NCBI RefSeq assembly: GCF_003086295.3
Contig: NC_092053.1
Coordinates: 86,427,671-86,491,670, forward strand
DNA from: Arachis hypogaea
Lineage: Eukaryota; Streptophyta; Magnoliopsida; Fabales; Fabaceae
Length of the DNA: 64,000 nt
Reading direction: 5' to 3'
Shown here piece after piece: positions 11,161-20,604 of the stretch. A program made the position numbers and the translations under genes. How positions within the stretch are numbered: the first letter of the stretch is position 1; the number at the start of each line of letters is the position of its first letter. Under the pieces are notes generated by a model that worked only from the letters and a program-made list of their open reading frames with translations, had not been told where the DNA came from and made no database searches.

Positions 11161-12492
11161 GAGATCTTTGAAACCTTTCCGGATGAGCAATTGTTTGCCA
11201 TTCAGGAAACACCATGGTTTGCAGACATTGCAAACTATAAAGCTGTAAGATTCATACCCAAAGAGTACAGCAGGTAGCAAATAAAGAAATTAATTTCTGA
11301 TGCAAAGTACTACTTATGGGATGAACCATATCTCTTTAAGAGATGTGCCGATGGAATAATCTGTAGATGTGTGCCCAAGGAAGAGGCATAGAAGATCTTA
11401 TGGCATTGCCATGGATCACAATATGGAGGCCATTTCGGAGGTGAGCGAACTGCTACCAAGGTTCTCCAATATGGCTTCTACTGGCCTACTCTCTATAGAG
11501 ACTCCCGAGTGTTTGTACGTAACTGTGATAGTTGCCAGAGAGCTGGTAATCTGCCTCATGGTTATGCCATGCCTCAACAAGGGATCTTGGAGATTGAGTT
11601 GTTTGATGTATGGGGTATTGACTTCATGGGGCCTTTCCCACCATCATAATCAAACACATATATTCTGGTGGCAGTAGACTATGTATCTAAATGGGTAGAG
11701 GCAATTGTAACACCCACTAATGATACTAAGACAGTGCTGAAGTTCCTCCAGAAACATATCTTTAGCAGGTTTAGCGTCCCTAGAGCACTAATCAGTGATG
11801 GGGGCACTCATTTCTACAATAAACAGCTTTACTCTGCTATGGTCTGATATGGAATTAGCCACAAAGTAGCAACTCCATATCATCCACAGACAAATGGGCA
11901 AGTTGAAGTCTCTAATAGAGAACTAAAAAGAATCCTGGAATAGACTGTAATTACCCGTAGAAGGGATTGTGCAAAAAGCTTGGATGATGCTCTGTGGGCA
12001 CACAGAACAGCATTCACGACTCCTATAGGAACCTCTCCATACCAGCTTGTGTATGGCAAGGCCTGTCATCTGCCCGTCAAACTGGAGCATAAGGCCTACT
12101 GGGCAACCAGATTCCTAAACCTGGATGCTAAGTTAGCTGGAGAGAAGAGATTACTCCAGCTAAATGAGCTAGAGGAATTCAGACTCAATGCTTTCGAAAA
12201 TGCAAAAATTTACAAGGAGAAAGCAAAAAGGTGGCATGATAAGAAACTGTCATCCAGAGTCTTTGAACCAGGACAAAAGTTTCTACTGTTTAACTCTAGG
12301 CTCAGATTATTCCCCGGGAAACTGATATCCTGGTGGAGGGGACCATATGTGATTACAAGTATGTCACCATATGGCCTTGTGGAGCTTCAAGACATTGATT
12401 GTAATAAGAAGTTCATTGTTAATGGACAGAGAGTCAAGCATTATCTTGAAGGCAATGTTGAGCAAGAATACTTAAAGCTGAGACTAGATTAA
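11161..12492 (+). pseudogene. pol: integrase of B (multiple stops)
   Basis: Inserts the cDNA into host DNA. The zinc-binding end is visible as LWHCHGSQYGGHF and NCDSCQRAGNLP. The catalytic core shows D in [12 protein letters not shown] (about 11677), D in [10 protein letters not shown] and E in [11 protein letters not shown], spaced as in DDE integrases. In-frame stops lie near 11276, 11387, 11646, 11844 and 11941. The last open part (11980-12492) carries [20 protein letters not shown], the GKACHLPV block and a C-terminal chromatin-facing domain ending in [13 protein letters not shown]. Not functional as it stands. Confidence 0.88.
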
Positions 12493-12534
12493 AAGCTCAG
12501 TAAGGTCCAGCTAAAGACAATAAAGAAAGGCTTA

Positions 12535-12550
12535 TTGGGAGGCAACCCAA
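12535..12550 (+). other. Post-coding hairpin (B)
   Basis: TTGGGAGGCAACCCAA forms a 5-bp stem with a 6-base loop about 45 bases after the integrase stop. The same hairpin follows the coding region in C, D and H, and with decay in I. Confidence 0.7.
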
Positions 12551-12684
12551 TTTTTACTTATCTATGTTAATTTTCTGTTTTCCATTTTTATTTTATGTTT
12601 TCTTTAGGATGATGATCATGTGGAGTCACAAAAATCAAAGCAAAATCAAAAACAGCATTAAAAACAGCTCACCTTGGAGGAAGA

Positions 12685-12905
12685 GCTTACTGGTGTTTAA
12701 ACGCTAGTAAGAAGCATCAGACTGGCGTTTAACGCCAGAAAGAAGCCTCAAGCTGGCGTTAAACACCAGAAACAAGCTACAGTTTGGCGTTTAACACCAG
12801 AAACAAGCACCAACTTGGTGTTAAATGCCAATAAAGGGAGAAAAGCTGGCGCAAAACGCCAGAAACAAGCAGCAACCTGGCGTTTAACGCCAGGATTGCA
12901 CTCTA
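12685..12905 (+). repeat. GGCGTT...AACGCC word array (B, after integrase)
   Basis: About six tandem units of the type 'ctggcgtttaacgccagaaa' separated by short 'caagcagcaa'-like spacers. Each unit is an inverted repeat. The same array sits at the equivalent place in D, H and I, and inside the FIDEL-type LTR. Confidence 0.85.
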
Positions 12906-12942
12906 TGGGTGTTTTGCACGCCTAAATGGAGCAGGGATGATA

Positions 12943-13030
12943 AGTCCTTGACCCCTCAGGATCTGTGGACCCCACAGGATCCCCACCTACCCCACCTCTC
13001 TCTCTCTCTATCTCTCTCTCTCTCTCCCAC
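12943..13030 (+). repeat. Single copy of a 29-bp palindromic unit and a (CT)n tract
   Basis: 'ctcaggatctgtggacccca' followed by 'caggatcc' is one copy of a unit present three times in D (28559-28646) and twice in H. A (CT)n microsatellite follows at 12996-13026. Confidence 0.7.
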
Positions 13031-13207
13031 CTTTTCATAACACTCTTTCCTAAATACCATTCACCAATCACCTCCCCCAACCCTATATAAATCTCCCACC
13101 ACTCCTTTATTTTCACACATTACAACCACTACTTCTACCCCTTGGCCGAACCATATATCTCCCTCCATCTCCTCTATTTTCTTCTTCTTCTACTACTTTC
13201 TTTCTTC

Positions 13208-13245
13208 TTTTGCTTGAGGACGAGTAAACCTTTTAAGTTTGGTCT
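13208..13245 (+). promoter_or_regulatory. Hairpin plus AAGTTTGGTCT module upstream of ORF2 (B)
   Basis: TTTTGCTTGAGGACGAGTAAA is an imperfect stem with loop GAGGAC, followed within ten bases by TTTTAAGTTTGGTCTGG. It resembles the module immediately before the 3' LTR (14821-14858). The clean version is in I (47804-47842). Confidence 0.6.
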
Positions 13246-13282
13246 GGTAAAAGCATTGCTTTTTGTTTTTTCATAACCATTA

Positions 13283-13715
13283 ATGGTACCAAAGGCTGGA
13301 GAAACCTCTAGAAAGAGGAAAGGAAAGACAATTACTTCCACATCCGAGTCATAGGAGATGGAGAGATTCATCTCACAAACCCATCACTAAGAAAAGGATG
13401 GAGAAAACAAGAGAGCCCACTCATGGACCTCAACAAGAGCATGAGGAAATTTCTCATCATGAAATCCCTGAGATGCCTCAAGGGATGTGCTTTTCTCCAC
13501 AAAACTATTGGGAGCAAATTAACACCTCCTTAGGAGAATTGAGTTCCAACATGGGACAACTAAGGGTGGAGCACCAAGAGTATTCTATCCTCCTCTATGA
13601 AATTCGAGAAGATAAAAGAGCTATGAGGGAGGAGCAACAAAGGCAAGGAAGAGACATTGAGGAGCTAAAGCACTCCATAAGATCTTCAAGAGGAAGAACT
13701 AGCCGCCATCACTAA
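13283..13715 (+). pseudogene. ORF2 remnant of B (internally deleted)
   Basis: Starts at ATG 13283 (MVPKAGETSRKRKGK) and matches the N-terminus of the full ORF2 in D, then jumps at 'aaacccatca' to the C-terminal third, which is the open part 13398-13715. The jump matches removal of 725 bp between two AAGCCCATCA repeats that D still has, and it shifts the frame. There is also a stop in place of the tryptophan after SES. The retained end has HHEIPEMPQ, a coiled-coil-like stretch (YWEQINTSLGELSSNMGQLR) and a basic/His tail. Function of ORF2 unknown. Confidence 0.75.
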
Positions 13716-14820
13716 GGTGGACCCGTTCTTTAATTTCTTTGTTCTTTATTTTTCTGTTTTTCGTTTACTATGCTCTATGTTTATTCATGTTTGTGCCTTT
13801 ATTACATGATCATTAGTGTTCAAGTGTCTATGTCTTAAAGCTATGAATCTCCTATGAATCCATCACCTTTCTTAAATGAAAAATGCTTTAATTACAAAAG
13901 AACAAGAAGTAGATGAATTTCGAATTCATCCTTGAGCTTAGTTCAATTATTTTGATGTGGTGACAATACTTTCTGCTTTCTGAATGAATGCTTGAACAGT
14001 GCATATGTCTTTTGAATTTGTTGTTTATGAATGTTAAAATTGTTGGCTCTTGAAAGAATAACGAAAAAGGAGAAATGTTATTGATAATCTGAAAAATCAT
14101 AAAATTGATTCTTGAAGCAAGAAAAAGCAGTGATGAACAAAGCTTGCGAAAAAAAATAAAAATAAAAGAAAGAAAAAGGAAAAGCAAGTAGAAAAAGCCA
14201 ATAGCTCTTTAAACCAAAAGGCAAGAGCAAAAATCCAGTAACCCTTTAAACCAAAAGGCAAGGGTAATAAAAAGGATCCAAGGCTTTGAGCATTAATGGA
14301 TAAGAGGGCCCAAAGGAATAAAATCCCGGCCTAAGTGGCTAAACCAAGCTGTCCCTAACCATGTGCTTGTGGCATGAAGGTGTCAAGTGAAAAGCTTGAG
14401 ACTGAGCGGTTAAAGTCGTGATCCAAAGCAAAAAGAGTGTGCTTAAGAACCCTGGACACCTCTAATTGGGGACTCTAGCAAAGCTGAGTCACAATCTGAA
14501 AAGGTTCACCCAGTTATGTGTCTGTGGCATTTATGTATCCGGTGGTAATACTGGAAAACAAAGTGCTTAGGGCCACGGCCAAGACTCATAAAGTAGCTGT
14601 GTTCAAGAATCAACATACTGAACTAGGAGAATCAATAACACTATATGGATTCTGTGTTCCTATAGATGCCAACCATTCTGAACTTCAAAGGATAAAGTGA
14701 GATGCCAAAACTGTTCAGAGACAAAAAGCTACTAGTCCCGCTCATCTAATTGGAGCTAAGTTTCATTGATATTTTGGAATTTATAGTATATTCTCTTCTT
14801 TTTATCCTATTTGATTTTTA
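13716..14820 (+). other. 3' untranslated region of B
   Basis: Non-coding and conserved in D, H and I. It contains an A-rich part with 'aaaccaaaaggcaag' repeats (about 14208-14265), then two related blocks around 'catgtgcttgtggcatgaag' (14360) and 'tatgtgtctgtggcatttat' (14515), and the stretch 'aagactcataaagtagctgt'. No protein-coding potential beyond chance. Confidence 0.6.
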
Positions 14821-14858
14821 GTTGCTTGGGGACAAGCAACAATTTAAGTTTGGTGTTG
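14821..14858 (+). promoter_or_regulatory. Plus-strand primer region of B (hairpin + AAGTTTGGTGTTG)
   Basis: GTTGCTTGGGGACAAGCAAC is a perfect 7-bp stem with purine-rich loop GGGGAC; AATTTAAGTTTGGTGTTG follows and abuts the LTR. This is where a polypurine tract is expected, but the sequence touching the LTR is T/G-rich and not a purine run. The arrangement is the same in D, H and C, and close to it in I. Confidence 0.7.
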
Positions 14859-15363
14859 TGATGAGTGGATAATTTATACGCTTTTTGGCATTTTTTTAGG
14901 TAGTTTTTAGTATGATTTAGTTAGTTTTTATACGCTCTTAAATGCATTGGAAAGTAGACATCTAGGTCCAGCAATATATACTAGTCCATACTTTGCCTGA
15001 GTTTTGATGACGCAAACTGGTGTTCAAACGCCAACTTCCTGCCCTATTCTGAAGTTAAACGCCAGAAACAGGATACAAACCAGAGTTAAACGCCACAAAC
15101 AGGCTGCAACCTGGCGTTTAACTCCAAGAGAAGCCTCTACATGTGTAAAGCTTAATGCTCAGCCCAATCACACACCAAGTGGGCCCCAGAAGTGGATTTC
15201 TGCACTATCTGCACTTAGTTACATATTTTCTGTAGCCCTAGCTACTAGTTTAGTATAAAAATAACTTTTAGAGACTTACTATGTACCTCATGACATTTTT
15301 ACACTTTACATTGTATTTCTGACGGCATGAGTCTCTAAACCCCATGGTTGAGGGTGAGGAGCT

Positions 15364-17662
15364 TGATGCACGGAAACTTGTCTCTCAAAAATTTTCCTTC
15401 GGCAAGTATACCGAATTGTCGTCAAGTAAAAACTCACAATAGAGTGAGGTCGAATCCCACAGGGATTGATTGGTCAAGCAACTTTAATTAGAAGAATGTT
15501 CTAGTTGAGCGAAGCAGAATTTGGTTTGAGAGTTGCAGGAAATTAAATGGCGGGAAAGTAAATAGCAGAATCTTAAATGGGAATGGGGAAGATGCTCATA
15601 AAAGTAAATTGCAGAAATTAAAGAGAATGGGTAAGATCAGAAATGGGGAATTCATTGGGCTTAGGAGATGTTGCATTCTCCGGATCAAGTTCATTTTCAC
15701 CTCTTCCTCAATCAATGCGTTCATTGATCTCCTTGGCAATCTTAAGTGATAAAATTACAATTCCTTGTAATTCAATCTCTCAAATCTTGATCAATAGCCA
15801 ATTCCTTGGTCAATTGCTCATGAGAAGAGATGAAGTATGGTCACTGATTATACCACATGCATTCCCAAATCAAGTGTTGGTAGAATTATAGTCACCATAT
15901 CCTTCCAACCCCAATTTGGTCCAACATGAGAAAGCATTTCTAGCATGATCTCTTCATTCCTCTTCCAAGGTTCAGAAGAGATCCAAGTATGAATAGCTTC
16001 TTTTCCAAGATAACTATCTAATTGGATGAAGATTGAAAGCTTTCTATTAAAATCAAGAGAAAATATAGAAGAAGAATAATGAAAACTAATATTGATCCAT
16101 CAAATTACAACAGAGCTCCCTAACCCAATGAAAGGGGGTTTAGTTGTTCATAGCTCTGGAAATGAAAAACAATGATGGAAGATACATTCTGAAAAATAAA
16201 CTAGAAGTGCAGAGTAAATTATACAGAGAGTAGTTCTCAAATTTCCAACTCCCTCAAAAACTTTCTTCTAATTCAAAACTACCCCTATATATACTACTCT
16301 TCTGATCTTCTAGTTGGTTCTTTAAGTATTGGATATGGGCCTTTGGATCTTGAGTTTGAAGCAGTTATCCTCTTCAGTGGGCTTAGCTTTACTTGCAGAG
16401 AGAAAGTGTGAAGTAGGCAGGGTATTTAGCTCAGGACGTTAGTGGCGTTAACGTTAAGTGAGAGTGTGGGTTCGAGAACATTAGTGACAATCACCTTTTT
16501 CACTAACGTTCCTAACCCAGGGATGATCCACGTTAACTTCAACGTTAGTGGCACCAACGTGACCACTAACGTTGCCTCTAGGTCCTTCGCACACGTTATT
16601 GGGACTCACCTTTTCCAATAACGTTGAGAGTCTTCCCTTCCCCTTACGTTAGAGTCCACGTTAACTTAGTTAACTTGGCTCTTAACGTAGGCTTGCCAAT
16701 CCTTCGAGAACGTTAGTGACACTTACCTTTGTCACTAACGTTCCAAGATGCCCCTACTTCCCACGTTAGAATCAATGTTAACTAAGTTAACGTGGCTTCT
16801 AACGTGGTGATGATAGCCATCTCCAACGTTAGTGACAAAGGTGAGTGTCACTAACGTTGGCTCATCATCCTTTCCTCCACGTTAGCTTCCACGTTAACTA
16901 AGTTAACGTGGGAGTTAACGTGGCTCATAGTGGCTTATTGTTGCTCATTCCAACATTAGTGACAAAGGTGAGTGTCACTAACGTTGGCGATTATTTGCTT
17001 TCTCCATGTTAGCTTCCACGTTAACTAAGTTAACGTGGGAGTTAACGTGGCTCAAAGTGGCTTAGTCCAACGTTAGTGACAAAGGTGAGTGTCACTAACG
17101 TTGGCCATTCTTTTGCTTCCCAACGTTAGATTCCACGTTAACTAAGTTAACGTGGCCATTAACGTGGCCAATATGAGCTTGGTCCAACGTTAGTGACAAA
17201 GGTGAGTGTCACTAACGTTGGCTCCACTTTCTTCTTCCACGTTAGAGTTCACGTTAACTTAGTTAACGTGACTCTTAACGTGGGCTATGATGGCTTCGAG
17301 GACGTTATTGGCGATTACTTTTCTCATTAACGTTGCAAGCTAGCTCCCATTCCACGTTAGTGGCCACGTTAGTGAGACTAACGTGGCTGCTAACGTGGTT
17401 CTTTCTTGCTTCCTTTGTCCTGAAATCAAGCAATAAAGTGCATCAAAGTTCTAATCCACATCATGAGTCATACATCATCCAATTTGTCACTAAATTCATG
17501 CATAATTCTCATAAAATCATGTTAAGTGCACAATGTTTGCTTGAATCAAGTTGTAAGTGAAATTCTACCCCAAAACTTGCTTATTTCCTAAGAAAATGCA
17601 TGAAACTACCCTAAAACAGTAAAGAAAAGGTCAGTGAAACCGGCCAAAATGCCCTGGCATCA
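15364..17662 (-). repeat. 3' LTR of C
   Basis: 2299 bp. It includes the block GGTCGAATCCC (plus strand, 15448-15458), a TATA box TATATATA at 16286-16293 and a large palindromic array (16430-17400). Compared with the 5' LTR it carries one extra array unit and lacks about 58 bp of A-rich sequence. Confidence 0.92.
16430..17400. repeat. Array of CGTTAGTGAC / GTTAACGTGG palindromic words (C 3' LTR)
   Basis: About twenty inverted-repeat units alternate: type 1 'aacgttagtgacaaaggtga' closed by 'gtgtcactaacgttgg', and type 2 'cacgttaactaagttaacgtg'. Unique spacers of 15-40 bp lie between. Every unit can fold into a hairpin. Long ORFs through this region are chance products of the repeats. Confidence 0.9.
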
Positions 17663-17702
17663 CAACACCAAACTTAAAGCATGCTTGTCCCTAAGCAAAT
17701 AT
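17663..17702 (-). promoter_or_regulatory. Plus-strand primer region of C
   Basis: In element sense: ATTTGCTTAGGGACAAGCAT, a stem with loop AGGGA, then GCTTTAAGTTTGGTGTTG touching the 3' LTR. This is the same module as in B, D and H although the LTRs differ. Confidence 0.7.
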
Positions 17703-19272
17703 TGGAACAAGAGAATGATGAATGAAATGCCAAGAGAAATGAGTCATTATTTTGGAAGTCATGTCCTTGGTTTTATGGCGGTTTCATGCATAGCAACTTA
17801 GGTTCATTCCTTCACTGGCTTTCAGACCTTTATCATGTCCTGGAATACCCACTTGACTGCACCTTATGGAACTTTTATTCATTGATCCTTTTCGTCATTT
17901 CAGGGCTTATTTGTGTTCTTAGACTAGGTGCTCTGTGAGGGGGCGACTCTTTAAGATAAGCTTTCAGCCAGCACTCCCGAACCAGTTGGTTCAAGGTGCT
18001 AGGTGTTAAGACACCCCTAAGGACTTACTCCCCCAAGTCTCTTTCCCCCATACATACACACCACAGGCACATGGTTTGTTATTTTCTTTTCTTGAGACCT
18101 TGGTGTCCAGCACCTCTTTGGGTTACTAAGTGTTCTGTAGCAAGGGTTACTCTTGATAGTGGACTTTCAGCTGATAATCCCGGGTTAGTTAACCCAAGTT
18201 ACCAAGTGATAAGGCACCCCTAAGAGCTTATTCATCCAAGTAAATCTCTTACACAGGAATACCACAGACACTTGCCTCAAGATCCAAACCCTTGGTGCCT
18301 AGCCTTATTTCTTACTCTTTTTCTTTTATTCTTTAACTTTCATTTTTTTTCTTTCCCTTTTTCTTATTCGAATCTTATTATTTAGCTAGTCTCATGGGGT
18401 GTGTTTCAAGCATATAATTCAGGACAAATAGTTGCCTTCCCACCTTATTGGTGAACCAACTTAGCTAATCTATTACCACACCACAAGATTAGGGACTTAC
18501 TCCACAATATGGATTCCACTCTGGTCTTTGATAACACACATTCTCTTTTTATTTGATTAAAAATGAGACAAGCATACAAGTAAGCAAGGTGAAGATGCCG
18601 CAAGTATCGTGGACAGCACACATATGACAAAAGCAATAAAAACAAACATTAAATTCTAATGATTTAAACTAATGAGTAACTATTAATCAAAGGCACCTTG
18701 GGACTTCCAATTTTTTTTTAGCATTTCAAGTATATGGAATTAAGTAACAGTACAACCTTTCGGGTGATGGTTTCTAGCTGTCCCCTTGTTGTCATCATCC
18801 ATAGTTTTTGCTCCTTCACTTCCTTGGATGATGGTGCACCATTTCCTCAGAAGGCTCCTGCAAAGTTATTGGAAGTTGCTTGTTCCCAAAGCACTTGAGA
18901 AATAGTTAGCTTGCATGTATGCTTGTGACTTTCTGAACTTAATTTGGTGTGTGAACACCAAACTTAGTTCCTTGCCTAGTACAACAGATTGCATACTTGC
19001 AGAGAGCCTCATACGTTGTTATTAACTAAGCAACTATTAACTAAAGACTAAACTACTGCTAAGTGGTTCCCCTGATTAATTGGAGCTAGCATTTTGCCAT
19101 TGGAGTGTAGTGTGATTCTAACTAATATCTTCGGTGGAACACCAAACTTAGAATTACACTTTCACTCTTGGATTGTTTTGGTGTGAAACACCAAACTTAG
19201 CTCCTTGTAATACAGGGGAAACAACTTGTTGTCTTTATTCAAATGACGATAAAAAAAAGAAACTACCTTAGG
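17703..19272 (-). other. 3' untranslated region of C
   Basis: Non-coding. Three sense copies of AAGTTTGGTGT (18955-18965, 19139-19149, 19188-19198) and two degenerate tandem blocks of about 175 bp (about 17920-18075 and 18100-18295), each with an 'aggcacccctaa'-like core and ending at a TGTG(C/T)(C/T)TGTGG word. No protein seen. Confidence 0.6.
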
Positions 19273-19288
19273 TTGGGTTGCCTCCCAA
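19273..19288 (-). other. Post-coding hairpin (C)
   Basis: TTGGGAGGCAACCCAA in element sense, about 40 bases after the integrase stop, preceded by 'aaagagcgctttg'. Identical stem and loop to B, D and H. Confidence 0.7.
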
Positions 19289-19329
19289 CAAAGCGCTCTT
19301 TTAGTGTCGCTAGCTCGACGATCCCTCCA

Positions 19330-20604
19330 TTACTTGAGATGATACTTCACTTTGGGATTTTCCCCCATGTTGTCCATATAGTGTTTGAGCCTTTGTCCAT
19401 TCACAGTGAAAGTCCTCTTAGAACTTTCATCCATGATTTCTATGTGTCCATATGGGGAGACTTTTGTGACAAGAAAGGGTCCTGACCACCTTGATTTGAG
19501 TTTTCCTGGGAACAGTCTCAATTTGGAGTTGTAGAGGAGTACTTGCTGCCCTTTTGTGAAACTCCTGGGTGCCAGATGGAGGTCATGCCTTCTTTTCGCC
19601 TTTTCTTTATAAATCTTGGCATTTTCATAGGCTTCAGATCTAAATTCCTCCATCTCTTGCAGCTGCAGAATCCTCTTTGCACCAGCAGCAATGCTGTCAA
19701 AATTTAGTATCTTGAGAGCCCAGAGAGCTTTGTGTTCCAGCTCCAGTGGTAGGTGACAAGCTTTCCCATATACCAGTTGATATGGGGACATCCCGAGTGG
19801 TGTTTTAAATGCTGTTCTGTATGCCCAAAGAGCGTCATCCAGCTTCTTCGACCAATCCTTTCTTGATGCTCCCACAGTCTTTTCCAAAATCCTTTTTAGC
19901 TCTCTGTTAGATATCTCAGTTTCCCCACTTGTTTGGGGATGGTAAGGCATTGCAACCTTGTGTTTCATCCCGTATCGTAGGAGAAGAGCTTCTAGTGGTC
20001 TGTTACAAAAGTGGCTCCCTCCATCACTAATGAGTGCTCGTGGGACTCCAAACCGGCTAAAGATATTCTTCCTGAGGAAGTTCATGACCACCTTGTTATC
20101 ATTTGTTGGGGTTACAACAGCCTCCACCCACTTGGAAACGTAGTCCATTGCCACCAAAATGTACTTGTTTGAATATGAGGTTGGGAATGGTCCCATGAAA
20201 TCGATTCCCTATACATCAAACAGTTCCAGTTCTAAGATGAAATTTTGTGGCATCTCATTTCTTCTGGGCAAGTTTCCAGCTCTTTGGCATTCATTGCAGT
20301 TCTTTACTAGTTCCTTGGCATCCTTGAAAAGGGTGCGCTAAAAGAATCCGCTTTGTAACACCTTGGCTGCAGTTCTGTCCCCTCTAAAATGGCCTCCATA
20401 GCATGAGCCGTGGCAATTCCACAGGACTTCTCGTCCTTCTTCTTCTGAAACACATCTTCTTAGGATTCCATCTGAACACTTCTTGAAGAGATATGGCTCA
20501 TCCCAGACAAAATATTTTGCATTATTTATGAGCTTTCTTTTTTGATGTTTGTTGATCTCTGGAGGTAAAGCCCTGGTTGCCTTGAAGTTGGCAATGTCTG
20601 CAAA
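19330..20604 (-). pseudogene. pol: integrase of C (N-terminal part broken, core open)
   Basis: The core and C-terminal domain are open from 20196 to 19330 (288 codons): D in [12 protein letters not shown] (residue ~18), D in [10 protein letters not shown] (~59), E in [11 protein letters not shown] (~96), then [36 protein letters not shown], and an end at [20 protein letters not shown]. The zinc-binding part lies upstream to 20604 (LWNCHGSCYGGHF, NCNECQRAGNLP), interrupted by stops near 20339 and at about 20208, the latter replacing the tryptophan of [13 protein letters not shown]. The true protein would have been a pol fusion with RT. Confidence 0.9.

Noticed and set aside
16430..17400. CRISPR-like pattern of repeats and spacers
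   Set aside because: Repeats are inverted words of variable form inside a plant LTR, spacers are not uniform, and no cas genes exist.
19243..19485. 80-codon plus-strand ORF over the integrase end of C
   Set aside because: Shadow of the minus-strand integrase.
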